A DNA stretch of 64,000 bases from Sinomonas sp. ASV322 (GTDB lineage: Bacteria; Actinomycetota; Actinomycetes; Actinomycetales; Micrococcaceae): positions 248,001 through 312,000 of the forward strand of contig NZ_JAVFJJ010000003.1 in NCBI RefSeq assembly GCF_030908245.1, read 5' to 3'. Position numbers and translations under genes: made by a program. The notes under the pieces were generated by a model, which was given only the letters and a program-made list of their open reading frames with translations, made no database searches and was not told where the DNA came from. Positions 35,410 to 44,225 of this stretch are shown piece after piece. Within the stretch, counting starts at the first letter, position 1, and every line of letters begins with the position of its first letter.

Positions 35410-36840
35410 GTGATCACCGCCTTCACCGGCAGCCAGATTCGGGACGCCGAGCGCCCGCTGCTCGAGCGCGGGCGCGGCTCGGAACTCATGTCGCGCGCGG
35501 CACACGGCCTCTGCCGAGTGCTCGTCTCCGAGCTGTTCCGTTCGAAGGGCCGGCTTTATGGAGCCAGCGCTACCGCCGTCGTCGGCAAGGGGAACAACGG
35601 CGGCGATGCCCTCTTTGCCCTCGCCGAACTCGCCGCGCGCGGTGTGCGGACGACGGCGGTGCTTGCGTCGTCGTCGGCCCATCCGGAAGCGCTCGCGGCC
35701 TTCGTCGCCCGCGGCGGGCGGGTCGAGACGAGGCTTCGGGCTGCGGATATCGTCGTCGACGCGGTGCTCGGCACCGGGGCCTCGCGCGACTATCGGGCTC
35801 CGTTCGAGAGGCCTGCCGGTCTCGTTGTCGCGTGCGATCTCCCGTCGGGCGTGGACGCCGACACCGGGTTCGCTTCGGACGCCGTCTGGCGGGCGGACGT
35901 GACAGTCACTTTCGGCGCGCTCAAGACGGGGCTCCTCGTGGGCCGCGGCCGCGCACTAGCGGGGCGCGTCGAGGTGGTGGACATCGGGCTCGGGCCCCAT
36001 CTCTTCGAGCCGGACGCGTTCATCCTCGAGCCGCGCGACGTCGCGGCGCTCCTCCCGACCGCCCGCGACGATTGGCACAAATATGTCCGCGGCGTGCTCG
36101 GGATTGTCGCCGGCTCCGAGCAATATCCGGGTGCCGCGGTCCTGACGGCTGCCGCAGCCCTCTCGACCGGCGTCGGCATGGTTCGGCACGTGGGCCCCCC
36201 GCGCGTGCGGGACGGCGTGCTGGCCGCCCTGCCCGAGGTCGTCGCCTCAGATTCCGTCGAGGGGCGCGTCCAGGCGTGGGCGATCGGGCCGGGCATCGCG
36301 GACGACGCCGCGCAGCACCGCGCGTTCGATGTCGCCGTCCAGTCGGGCCTCCCCGTCGTGATCGATGCCTCCGGGCTTGAGCGGATTCCGGGCCCACGCC
36401 TGGGCGGACGCGCTGTCCTGACGCCACATGCGGGCGAGCTCGCGCGCATGCTCACGCGCGCGGGCGTCGACGTGGAGCGAGAAGACATCGAGGCCCGGCC
36501 CATCCGATGGGCGCGGTTCGCGGCGGAACGGCTCGGCGCCACGATCCTCCTCAAGGGACCGGCCACGGTCTGCGCGGCACCCGACGCGACCGTGTGCGTG
36601 CAGTCCTCGGCCCACCCGTACCTCGCGACGGCCGGCTCGGGCGACACCCTCACGGGGGTGCTCGGCGCGCTCCTCGCGACGGTCCCCGAGGCCAGGCCTG
36701 TTCACCTTGCGGCCGCCGCATCCGTCATCCACGGGCTTGCGGGTCGGCTCGCGGCCGAGGAAGGGCCGTTCGGGGCGGGGGAGCTCTCCCGAGCCGTGCG
36801 CCGCGTCGTCGCACGTTTGACCGCGCCCGCGGGAGCCTGA
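35410..36840 (+). CDS. nnrD: bifunctional NAD(P)H-hydrate repair enzyme (epimerase and dehydratase)
   Basis: Repairs damaged NADH/NADPH. 476 aa, GTG start. The N-terminal YjeF epimerase domain (to ~200) has VVGKGNNGGDALFALAELA and DLPSGVDADTG. The C-terminal ribokinase-like dehydratase domain has GIVAGSEQYPGAAVLTAA, VLTPHAGELARML, ILLKGPATVCAAPD and TAGSGDTLTGVLGALLA. The full-length fusion is the usual bacterial form (Nnr). It carries a leaderless promoter. Confidence 0.95.
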   Translation: MITAFTGSQIRDAERPLLERGRGSELMSRAAHGLCRVLVSELFRSKGRLYGASATAVVGKGNNGGDALFALAELAARGVRTTAVLASSSAHPEALAAFVARGGRVETRLRAADIVVDAVLGTGASRDYRAPFERPAGLVVACDLPSGVDADTGFASDAVWRADVTVTFGALKTGLLVGRGRALAGRVEVVDIGLGPHLFEPDAFILEPRDVAALLPTARDDWHKYVRGVLGIVAGSEQYPGAAVLTAAAALSTGVGMVRHVGPPRVRDGVLAALPEVVASDSVEGRVQAWAIGPGIADDAAQHRAFDVAVQSGLPVVIDASGLERIPGPRLGGRAVLTPHAGELARMLTRAGVDVEREDIEARPIRWARFAAERLGATILLKGPATVCAAPDATVCVQSSAHPYLATAGSGDTLTGVLGALLATVPEARPVHLAAAASVIHGLAGRLAAEEGPFGAGELSRAVRRVVARLTAPAGA

Positions 36841-36938
36841 TCGCACAGGGACCCCGACTCGCTCTGAGGCCCGTGATCGTCACGAAAGGCAAGACGCGAC
36901 GGATTCGCGGGCACAACGCGTCAGGACGCCGAGTGGAA

Positions 36939-36967
36939 TTGTTCCTCGGCGCTTTGCCCGGTACAAC
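36939..36967 (+). promoter_or_regulatory. candidate promoter of the Tat-exported protein
   Basis: -35 TTGTTC (36939-36944) and -10 TACAAC (36962-36967) have a 17-bp spacer, about 55 bp before ATG 37022. A small palindrome, CGTGATCGTCACG, lies at 36872-36884 upstream. Confidence 0.5.
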
Positions 36968-37021
36968 TAGGCGGAAGGGAACGCTCGCGCGGCCCTTTCC
37001 AGCTCAGTTCGGGGGGACATC

Positions 37022-37582
37022 ATGGGAAATTCTGAAGGCACGGGTGTGCCTGCTGTCGAACGCCGCCAGGTCGTGAAGGGCGCGGCCTGGGCGGTTCCGC
37101 TTGTCGCCGCCGCCGCGGCGGCCCCCGCGTCGGCCGCGTCGCTGCCGCCGTGGGACGTCGGCGTCACGGGGTCGTGTTCGACCGGCCTTGTGGGCGTTGT
37201 TGGCCGGGCGAAGCTCCAGTTCACGATCACGGCGGTGAGCGGGACGGTTCCGTCGGGAACGAGCTTCACGCTCACGTCATCCGAGAAAGTCGATCTCGCG
37301 GCACTGGTCTCGCGCCCGAGCGCTGGATTCACCGTCGCAGCGCTGAGCGAGACCTCTGCCCTCGTGACGCTTGTGGCCTCGCTTGCCGAGGGCAGCACCG
37401 TGACGCTCGATCTGCTCGAAATGCAGATGGCCATGGGGGTGTCCTATACCTTCGCGCTCCAGCTCAACGGAAACGACCGGGCCGCGAGCCCGAGCGCCGA
37501 CGCGCCGGACTCGGCAACGCTCTCCGCCGTGCTCCGCACCAACGTCGGCGGGACGACGCTCGTGAGGCCGTCGGGGCCGTAG
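37022..37582 (+). CDS. secreted protein with Tat-like signal, unknown function
   Basis: 186 aa; GGGGGG lies 5 nt before the ATG. The N-terminus has ERRQVVKGAAWAVPLVAAA followed by an Ala-rich stretch ending in ASAAS, a twin-arginine signal with a likely cleavage near residue 40. The mature part is a small beta-rich domain (LQFTITAVSGTVPSGTSFTL, GSTVTLDLLEM) without Cys motifs or catalytic signature. I do not recognise a function. It has its own promoter and is convergent with galE. Confidence 0.72.
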   Translation: MGNSEGTGVPAVERRQVVKGAAWAVPLVAAAAAAPASAASLPPWDVGVTGSCSTGLVGVVGRAKLQFTITAVSGTVPSGTSFTLTSSEKVDLAALVSRPSAGFTVAALSETSALVTLVASLAEGSTVTLDLLEMQMAMGVSYTFALQLNGNDRAASPSADAPDSATLSAVLRTNVGGTTLVRPSGP

Positions 37583-37634
37583 CCGAAGGCGTGCGACGGG
37601 GCGAGGGGCGGGCGCTCGGCGAGCGGCCCTCGTC

Positions 37635-38648
37635 TCAGCTCCGGTAGCCCGACGGATTGAGCGACTGCCAGCGCCAGTGGTCTTCGATCATCTCGAGGAG
37701 CCCGCGCCGGGCCCGCCAGCCGAGTTCGCGCCGGGCCTTCGCGACATCGGCGCGACTCGTGGCAACGTCCCCGTCGCGTCGGCCGACGACGCGGTAAGGG
37801 ATCTCCCGTCGCGAGACCTTTGCGTACGTGCGAATGATCTCGAGGACCGAATGGCCACGACCCGTCCCGAGGTTCCACGTGCCGACGCCGCTCAGTCCGA
37901 GGACCCGCTCCAGTGCCGCCAAATGGCCCGCCGCGAGGTCCATGACGTGAATGTAGTCGCGCACGCCTGTCCCATCGCGAGTCGGGTAGTCGCCCCCGTA
38001 GACGTCGACGTGGGCCCTCGTTCCCGCGGCAACCTGGCCGACGAGCGGGACGAGATTGCTGGGCGTGCCCTGCGGCGCCTCGCCGAGGCTGCCCGACTCG
38101 TGGGCTCCCACCGGATTGAAGTAGCGGAGCACGGCGATCCCCCAGCGCGCGTCCGAGGCCGCGAGATCGCGGAGGATCTCCTCGACCATGAGCTTCGTGC
38201 GCCCGTACGGGTTCGTGACGGCGAGGGGGTCCTCCTCGGCGCAGGGCCCCTCGCCTGCCGCGCCGTAGACGGTCGCCGAGGAGGAGAAGATGAAGCGGCG
38301 GACCCCGGCGGCATCCATGGCGTCGAGCAGGTTGACCGTCCCGCTCACGTTGTTCGCGACGTAGAGCAGGGGGCGCGCGGTGGATTCGCCGACGGACTTG
38401 AGCCCCGCGAAGTGCACGACGGCGGCGGGCTTGGCCTCATGGACGGCCGCAGCCACCGCGGGGCGGTCCCTGAGGTCGCCCTCGATGCAGGAGACGGTCC
38501 TCCCCGCGAGACGCTCGACCCGGTCGAGGGAAATGCGCGTCGACGTCGCAAAATTGTCGAAGACGGTGACGTCGTGCCCCTTCTCGAGAAGGACGAATGC
38601 GGTGTGGGAGCCGATATAGCCGGCGCCCCCCGTGATCAAAATGCGCAT
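37635..38648 (-). CDS. galE: UDP-glucose 4-epimerase
   Basis: Interconverts UDP-glucose and UDP-galactose. 337 aa, normal length. NAD-binding GGAGYIGSHTAFVLLEKGHD at the N-terminus, active-site SSSATVYG and YGRTKLMVEE (the Tyr-x-x-x-Lys pair), and DGTGVRDYIHVMDLAAGH. It starts inside the stop of the sugar transferase (TGATG), so the two form one leftward operon that probably supplies UDP-galactose to the glycan locus. Confidence 0.95.
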   Translation of the reverse strand: MRILITGGAGYIGSHTAFVLLEKGHDVTVFDNFATSTRISLDRVERLAGRTVSCIEGDLRDRPAVAAAVHEAKPAAVVHFAGLKSVGESTARPLLYVANNVSGTVNLLDAMDAAGVRRFIFSSSATVYGAAGEGPCAEEDPLAVTNPYGRTKLMVEEILRDLAASDARWGIAVLRYFNPVGAHESGSLGEAPQGTPSNLVPLVGQVAAGTRAHVDVYGGDYPTRDGTGVRDYIHVMDLAAGHLAALERVLGLSGVGTWNLGTGRGHSVLEIIRTYAKVSRREIPYRVVGRRDGDVATSRADVAKARRELGWRARRGLLEMIEDHWRWQSLNPSGYRS

Positions 38649-40243
38649 CAGTAGGCTCCGGTCTTTCCGACGACGGCTTTGATGGTCCGCAGGAGGATGA
38701 TGAGATCTTGGACCATCGACCAATTTTCGACGTAGTAGAGATCGAGCCGAATCGAATCGTCCCACGAGAGATTGCTTCGCCCGCTGACCTGCCAGAGTCC
38801 CGTGATGCCGGGCTTGATGAGGAGTCTGCGATGCGCGAATTGATCGTATTGCTCGACTTCGCTCGGAAGAGGCGGGCGGGGGCCAACGAGGCTCATGCTC
38901 CCGTTCAGCACATTCACGAGCTGAGGGAGTTCGTCAAGCGAATATCGTCGCAGGAATCGGCCCGAGCGGGTCACCCTCGGATCGTCCTTCATCTTGAAGA
39001 GGAGTCCGCTTCCCTGATTCTGCCCGCGAAGGCTTTCGAGCCGGGATTCGGCGTCCGCGACCATCGAGCGGAATTTCAGGATGTCGAACGGTTCCCCGGC
39101 GCGGCCTACTCGGGCCTGGCGGAAGATGACCGGCCCCGGGGAATCGAGCTTGACCCAGAGGATGATGGCCACCATGGGGAGGCCGAGCATCGCGAGGAGC
39201 GCAAGGGACGAGACGATGTCGAAGCCGCGCTTGGCGATTCGCTTGAGCCCGTCGAGCTTCGGCGTGGTGACATGAATGAGGGGAAGCCCCGCCACCGGCG
39301 TCGTATGGATGCGCGGTCCGGCCACATCGGTGAGGGCCGGCGCCATGACAAGGCTCACGTCGCGGGCTGCGAGCGCCCATCCGAGCTCGCGGAGCGTTGT
39401 CGGGGGAAGTGCTGCACCACTCGAGACGACGACGGTGTCCGCCCCTTTCGATTCGACGGCGGCGAGGATGTCTGCGAGCTCAGGCCTCGTGCCGACCACG
39501 GGAACGCCCGCGCTCACGACGACCGGCGCCGCGCGGTCTCCCGTCGTGACATAGAGGGCGACGGGGGAGTACCCGGCCTCGGGGTGGCTGCTCAGCTGGC
39601 GATTGAGGTGCGCAACAGTCTGCGGCGCGCCGACGAGGAGCACGCGGCGAAGCCTGAGGCCCGCGTTGCGTTCGTGGACGAGGACGTTCCGGAGGATCCA
39701 CCGGCTGAAGAGCAGGGCCGCGACGCCGAGCGGGAGGGCGACCGCGACGTATCCGCGGGCGGTCTCCAGCTGGAACACATAGGAGACGACGGCGATCGCC
39801 CCGAAGAGCCATAGCGACGTCGAGGTGACGCGCTTGTACTCCTCTGGACCGTAGCCGAGGATTCGCGAGTCCCTCGTCCCGGAGAGCCCCAGGGTGAGCC
39901 ACCAAACGCCCGCGAGGACGACGCTGACGGCACCATACGGGACCTGCACACCGCCGAGGTCGACCGTCGTCGCGTCGATTCCGAAACGGAGAAGTTGGGC
40001 CCCCGCGACGGCCCATATGACGCTCGCAAGATCCGAGAAACCAAGCCGGAACCGATGGCTCGTCACAAAAGCACCAAAGGTCCTCGGCGCTTTGTTCTCT
40101 CCCCGACGTGGCGTTGTCACAACCGTGCGCCGGTCATTATCGAGTTTGTTTCCGATCTCGCTGGGGACATTTGTGACGGGCGGTCGGATCCATTTGTTTC
40201 GAGAGCCGGGAGACAGCCTGCTCTCTTTCGACTCAATGCCCAT
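38648..40243 (-). CDS. polyprenyl-phosphate sugar-1-phosphate transferase (WbaP type)
   Basis: 531 aa. Starts glycan assembly by placing a hexose-1-phosphate on undecaprenyl phosphate at the cytoplasmic face. Four or five membrane helices (about 75-190), a Rossmann-like domain (~200-320), and a C-terminal catalytic domain: membrane segment LALLAMLGLPMVAIILWVKL, then PGPVIFRQARVGRAGEPFDI, LKFRSMVADAE and PGITGLWQVSGRSNLSWDD. ATG 40243 has GGGGGGA upstream. It is divergent from the glycan operon at 40460 and is its likely first enzyme. Confidence 0.92.
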   Translation of the reverse strand: MGIESKESRLSPGSRNKWIRPPVTNVPSEIGNKLDNDRRTVVTTPRRGENKAPRTFGAFVTSHRFRLGFSDLASVIWAVAGAQLLRFGIDATTVDLGGVQVPYGAVSVVLAGVWWLTLGLSGTRDSRILGYGPEEYKRVTSTSLWLFGAIAVVSYVFQLETARGYVAVALPLGVAALLFSRWILRNVLVHERNAGLRLRRVLLVGAPQTVAHLNRQLSSHPEAGYSPVALYVTTGDRAAPVVVSAGVPVVGTRPELADILAAVESKGADTVVVSSGAALPPTTLRELGWALAARDVSLVMAPALTDVAGPRIHTTPVAGLPLIHVTTPKLDGLKRIAKRGFDIVSSLALLAMLGLPMVAIILWVKLDSPGPVIFRQARVGRAGEPFDILKFRSMVADAESRLESLRGQNQGSGLLFKMKDDPRVTRSGRFLRRYSLDELPQLVNVLNGSMSLVGPRPPLPSEVEQYDQFAHRRLLIKPGITGLWQVSGRSNLSWDDSIRLDLYYVENWSMVQDLIILLRTIKAVVGKTGAY

Positions 40244-40398
40244 CCGAATCCCCCCAGAATGAAGCCAAAACCGTCCACGGCGCGCGTTCGGCGGTGCCGC
40301 CCAGAGGATATCCGAGGATTCCGGGATGCCGTTCCGGCCCAAGGGGTAGGTAATCGTGCGAATGGCGCGAAGCAGAGTTCGGCGAGGCATTTCCGCGC

Positions 40399-40404
40399 TA
40401 CGAT
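40399..40404 (+). promoter_or_regulatory. candidate -10 of the rightward glycan operon
   Basis: TACGAT at 40399-40404 lies about 55 bp before GTG 40460, in the 216-bp divergent gap. No good -35 sequence is visible. I see no other motif in this gap. Confidence 0.35.
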
Positions 40405-40459
40405 TCCGAACGCGTAAGCCGATGTCCGCGGCAGTAAAGCCGCGCAGTCGGGCACGGCT

Positions 40460-42256
40460 GTGAGTACGTATGGGGGAATCGTGATCAAAGAGCTCAAGGC
40501 CGTTCGGGGGCTCGTCCGACGACCGGTTGCGGTCTGGGCGGCGGCTTCGATCCTCGGCTCGATCATCGTCTCTGGGCTCGACATGCTGGGTGTGGCGGCG
40601 ATGCTCCCGCTCATGCAGGTGGTCACCGGGCTGTCGACGACATCGGGTCCGGCCGGGATCGCCGCCAGCCTCGTCGGCTCGTCGGAGCCGCGAGACCTCA
40701 TCCCGGCGATCGCGGCCTTCGTGGCCTCAGCCTTCGTCCTGAAGAGCCTCCTGACCATTGCCTTCCGCTGGTGGCAGCTCGGGCTCACGTCGCGACTCGA
40801 GGCCGAGGCCGCGACCGAGCTCATGACCCGCTACGTGCAGTCGCCGTACTCCTCGCATCGCGAGCGTCGGCTCGGGGAGATCCACCGCAGCATTGAGGCG
40901 TGCGTTCCCGAGACGTTCGCGCGCGTCATCCAAGGTCTCCTCAACTGGGCGACGGACGCACTCACGGTGCTCTTCGTCGTCGTCGTGCTCTTCTTCGTCT
41001 CGCCCGTCGCGACGGTGCTCGCAGCCCTCGTCTTCGCCGGAACCGGCTGGGTTGTCCAGCGCCGGCTGCGACCCCGGTTCGCGCGGCTGGGGGAGTCGCT
41101 CGCCCAGTCCAGCATCGACGCGTGGGCGGCTCTCATGCCCAGCCTGTCCGGATTTCGGGAGGTACGCCTCTCCGGAGCAAGCCGGGCCTTCATCGATCGC
41201 TTCGCCGTGGCGAAGGCTGCGAAGGCCCGCGCGAACCGCGAGCTGTCGCTTATCTCCGAGCTCCCCAAGTACGTTCTCGAGGTCGCGTTCGTCGTGGGCA
41301 TCGGAGTCATCGCGGTCGTCCTCTTCGCCGTGAGCTCGTCGGGGGAGGCGCTCTCGGTCATTGGCGTCTTCGCGGCGGGGTCCGTGAGGATCCTGCCGAC
41401 GGTCAACCGCCTCGTCGCCACAACCGGGCTCATCCGGTCCGGGCAGAAGAGCCTCGAGATCCTGTCGACGGAGATCTCCGGGCTCGAGCGGCATGGGACG
41501 CACGTCGCCGAGACACCTCTCGTGGAGTTCGACGGCGACATCGTGCTCGATCGGCTCTCGTTCTCGTTCCCGGATTCCGACGAGCTCGTCCTGAAGGGCG
41601 TGGCCACGACCATCGAGCGGGGGAAGACGACGGCGTTCGTCGGGGCGAGCGGTGCCGGGAAGAGCACCCTCCTCGATATCCTCCTCGGTCTCCTCGAGCC
41701 GACGACGGGCAGCGTCCGGTGCGGCGGGCGCGACATCCGCGACGACCTCAACGGCTGGTATGCGGGACTCGGCATGGTGCCCCAGGATGTCTTCCTCCTC
41801 GACGGAACTCTCGAGGCCAACATCACGCTCGGGAACGAGGATCCAGACCCGATCCGTCTCGAAGAAGCGCTCCGGCTCGCGGAGCTTGACGCCGTCGTCG
41901 CCGAGCTCCCGGATGGACTTGAGACTCGGGTGGGGGAACGCGGCGTCCGGCTCTCGGGCGGGCAGCGTCAGCGGGTGGGCATCGCCCGCGCGCTCTACCG
42001 CGGGCCTCGCGTGCTCGTCCTCGACGAGGCCACGTCCGCGCTCGACAACGCGACCGAGCACCGGATCACCCGGACGATCGAGCGGCTGAGCGGGCACCTC
42101 ACGGTGATTGTGGTGGCCCACAGGCTCTCGACGGTGCGGAACGCGGACAAGATCGTCTTCCTCTCGGAGGGTTCCATCGAGGCCGAAGGCACCTTCGCGG
42201 AGGTCCAGACGCTCAGCCCGGACTTCTCCCGGCTCGTGACCTTGGGCCAGCTATGA
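40460..42256 (+). CDS. ABC transporter, PglK/MsbA-like lipid-linked glycan flippase
   Basis: 598 aa half-transporter with the permease domain first (residues ~20-315, six membrane helices) and the ATPase second: Walker A GASGAGKSTLLDIL, Q-loop VPQDVFLLDGTLEANI, signature LSGGQRQRVGIARALY, Walker B VLVLDEATSALD and switch His in VAHRLSTV. As first gene of a glycan operon with no Wzx gene, it probably flips the undecaprenyl-linked unit, as PglK does. GTG 40460 is used; GTG 40481 with GGGGGA upstream is an alternative. Confidence 0.88.
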   Translation: MSTYGGIVIKELKAVRGLVRRPVAVWAAASILGSIIVSGLDMLGVAAMLPLMQVVTGLSTTSGPAGIAASLVGSSEPRDLIPAIAAFVASAFVLKSLLTIAFRWWQLGLTSRLEAEAATELMTRYVQSPYSSHRERRLGEIHRSIEACVPETFARVIQGLLNWATDALTVLFVVVVLFFVSPVATVLAALVFAGTGWVVQRRLRPRFARLGESLAQSSIDAWAALMPSLSGFREVRLSGASRAFIDRFAVAKAAKARANRELSLISELPKYVLEVAFVVGIGVIAVVLFAVSSSGEALSVIGVFAAGSVRILPTVNRLVATTGLIRSGQKSLEILSTEISGLERHGTHVAETPLVEFDGDIVLDRLSFSFPDSDELVLKGVATTIERGKTTAFVGASGAGKSTLLDILLGLLEPTTGSVRCGGRDIRDDLNGWYAGLGMVPQDVFLLDGTLEANITLGNEDPDPIRLEEALRLAELDAVVAELPDGLETRVGERGVRLSGGQRQRVGIARALYRGPRVLVLDEATSALDNATEHRITRTIERLSGHLTVIVVAHRLSTVRNADKIVFLSEGSIEAEGTFAEVQTLSPDFSRLVTLGQL

Positions 42257-43215
42257 CGGACTCAACGCCCATGGAAGCAACCATCGGATTCGCCGAGAGC
42301 GGGCCCCATCCCGCGAAGCCCTCGCGTTGCGTGAGCGTCGTCATCCCGCACTACGGCGATCCCGCGCCGACCCTTGCCCTCATCGACGCTCTCGAGAAGG
42401 GGAACACGGCTCCGCTCGCCCGGATCATCGTGTCCGACGACCGATCCCCGATCCCGTTTCCCGAGCGCGACGGCGTCGAGATCGTGCGCCGTGCGAGCAA
42501 CGGAGGCTTCGGGTCGGCTGTCAACTCCGGCATGGAACTCGTGGACAGCGAGCTCGCCCTCGTCCTCAACAGCGACCTCGAGATCGGCCCCGCGTTCATC
42601 GCGGACCTTCTCGCGGCGGCCTCGCCGTGGCAGCCGGCCGTCGTGAGCCCTCAGGTCCATGACCCGGACGGCTCGTGCCAGTGGGTGGGACGCCACTTCC
42701 CGACGGCGTCCCACCAGGTAGTCGAGTGGCTTACGCCCCTTGCCCGCTTCCGGCATCGGCGCCCGCTGCACGAGTTCGTGGGCCACGACACGCGCTGCGC
42801 GGACGGCGCCGTCGTCCCGGTCGACTGGGTCGTCGGCGCGGCGATGCTCATCCCAGTGGCCGAGTTCCGCGCAGTGGGCGGCTTCGACGAGCGCTTCTTC
42901 ATGAACGCCGAAGAAGTCGATCTCCAGCGGCGGCTCCGCGAACGCGGCGTGCCCTCGGTGTTCGCCGGGACCGTCGCTGTTGTCCACGAGGGCGGCGGAT
43001 CATCGGACCCCGCGCGGAGGCGCCAGTGGCTCGTCGAGTCGCGGCTCGCCTATGCACAGAAGTGGGGTGGCGAGCGTCGGCTCCGCGCGGGCCTCGCGGC
43101 GGCCTCGGTCGCGAACTGGGCGGTCAACGTGATCCGCCAGGCTGCCGGTCGCGAGGTCGATGCCATCGGGACCCTCGGCCGCGAACTCGCGTATCTGCGC
43201 GGGAGGTCGCGATGA
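42253..43215 (+). CDS. GT2 family glycosyltransferase (rhamnosyltransferase-like)
   Basis: 320 aa. The GT-A nucleotide-binding region (VSVVIPHYGDPAPTLALIDA, RASNGGFGSAVNSGMEL, LVLNSDLEIG with the acidic motif), DWVVGAAMLIPVAEF, GGFDERFFMNAEEVDLQRRL and the C-terminal SRLAYAQKWGG match WbbL-type rhamnosyltransferases. The start overlaps the ABC transporter stop by 4 bp (ATGA). The donor sugar is inferred only. Confidence 0.88.
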   Translation: MTDSTPMEATIGFAESGPHPAKPSRCVSVVIPHYGDPAPTLALIDALEKGNTAPLARIIVSDDRSPIPFPERDGVEIVRRASNGGFGSAVNSGMELVDSELALVLNSDLEIGPAFIADLLAAASPWQPAVVSPQVHDPDGSCQWVGRHFPTASHQVVEWLTPLARFRHRRPLHEFVGHDTRCADGAVVPVDWVVGAAMLIPVAEFRAVGGFDERFFMNAEEVDLQRRLRERGVPSVFAGTVAVVHEGGGSSDPARRRQWLVESRLAYAQKWGGERRLRAGLAAASVANWAVNVIRQAAGREVDAIGTLGRELAYLRGRSR

Positions 43216-44225
43216 CCTTCAGCCACCGACTGCTGCTCGTGACGCCGGCGTTCCACGGTTACCACCGGTCGATCGCGCGTGCTTTCTCCGCGCGCGGCTA
43301 CGACGTCGTGACCCATTGCTATGACGCCTTCGCCACTCTCGGGGAGAAGTTTCGCAACAAGGCGCTCATCGAGCTTCCGTCCCGCTTCGGAGCGGACACC
43401 TACGAGGCGGCGCGGGCATGGTCGACGGCGAGGGCGCTCGCGGCGCTCACGGAGGCGAACCCGACGCGCCTCGTCGTGATCAAGGGCGACACCCTCGGGG
43501 GCGACTTCTGGCACGAGGTCGCCTCACGCGGCCTGCCCCGCATCCTCTGGCTGTACGACGACGTTGCGCGGCACCACTTCGACGACAGCTTCCTGCGGTG
43601 GATCGGTCCTGTCGTGAGCTATGCGAGGTCCGAGGCGGCCGAACTCGTGGCCCGGGGAGTGGCCGCATCCTTTATCCCGAACGCCTTCGACCCGGACCTC
43701 GCCCGGCCCTCGTCGCGTCGATCCGGCGAGGTCGTCTTTGTGGGATCGAGGTATCCCAACCGCGTGGCGCTCCTGGCGGCATTGCGGGAGGCGGGGCTGC
43801 CGATCCGAGCCTATGGCCGGCAGTGGTCGCACCATCCCTTCGACCGGCTCCGGACGTGGGAGCTTTCTCGGCCCGCGCTGCAGTCCGAGCGAGACATTCC
43901 GCTCGCGAGGGCATACTCCGTTCAAGCTGAGGCCGCCGCGGCGCTCAACGTCCATGGGCTCCAGGCGGGGCTTGCGATGCGGAGCTTCGAAGTTCCTGGC
44001 ATGGGCGGCCTCCAACTCGTCGACCGCCCGGACATCGCCGAGTTCTATGAGGTCGGCACGGAGGCGCTTGTCTTCGGGAGCACTGACGAGCTCGTCGACC
44101 TCGCGACGCGCTCGCTGCGCGATCGGGCATGGTCCGAGCGGATTCGGGCTGCGGGGCGACGGAGGAGCCTCGCCGAGCACACGTTCGCCCATCGGATCTC
44201 TCAGGTGGACTCGCTGTGGGCGTGA
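43212..44225 (+). CDS. CgeB-family glycosyltransferase
   Basis: 337 aa. The GT-B fold C-terminal half has the CgeB features GEVVFVGSRYPNRVALLAAL, AYGRQW, AALNVHG and the end motif RSFEVPGMGGLQLVDRPDI with FGSTDELVDLATR. CgeB-like proteins act in spore-coat and surface glycan synthesis. ATGA overlap with the previous gene. Confidence 0.82.
   Translation: MTFSHRLLLVTPAFHGYHRSIARAFSARGYDVVTHCYDAFATLGEKFRNKALIELPSRFGADTYEAARAWSTARALAALTEANPTRLVVIKGDTLGGDFWHEVASRGLPRILWLYDDVARHHFDDSFLRWIGPVVSYARSEAAELVARGVAASFIPNAFDPDLARPSSRRSGEVVFVGSRYPNRVALLAALREAGLPIRAYGRQWSHHPFDRLRTWELSRPALQSERDIPLARAYSVQAEAAAALNVHGLQAGLAMRSFEVPGMGGLQLVDRPDIAEFYEVGTEALVFGSTDELVDLATRSLRDRAWSERIRAAGRRRSLAEHTFAHRISQVDSLWA

Noticed and set aside
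37022-37582. Tat-exported protein as part of the Tad or glycan machinery
   Set aside because: It has its own promoter, faces away from both, and shows no related domain; only location suggests a link.
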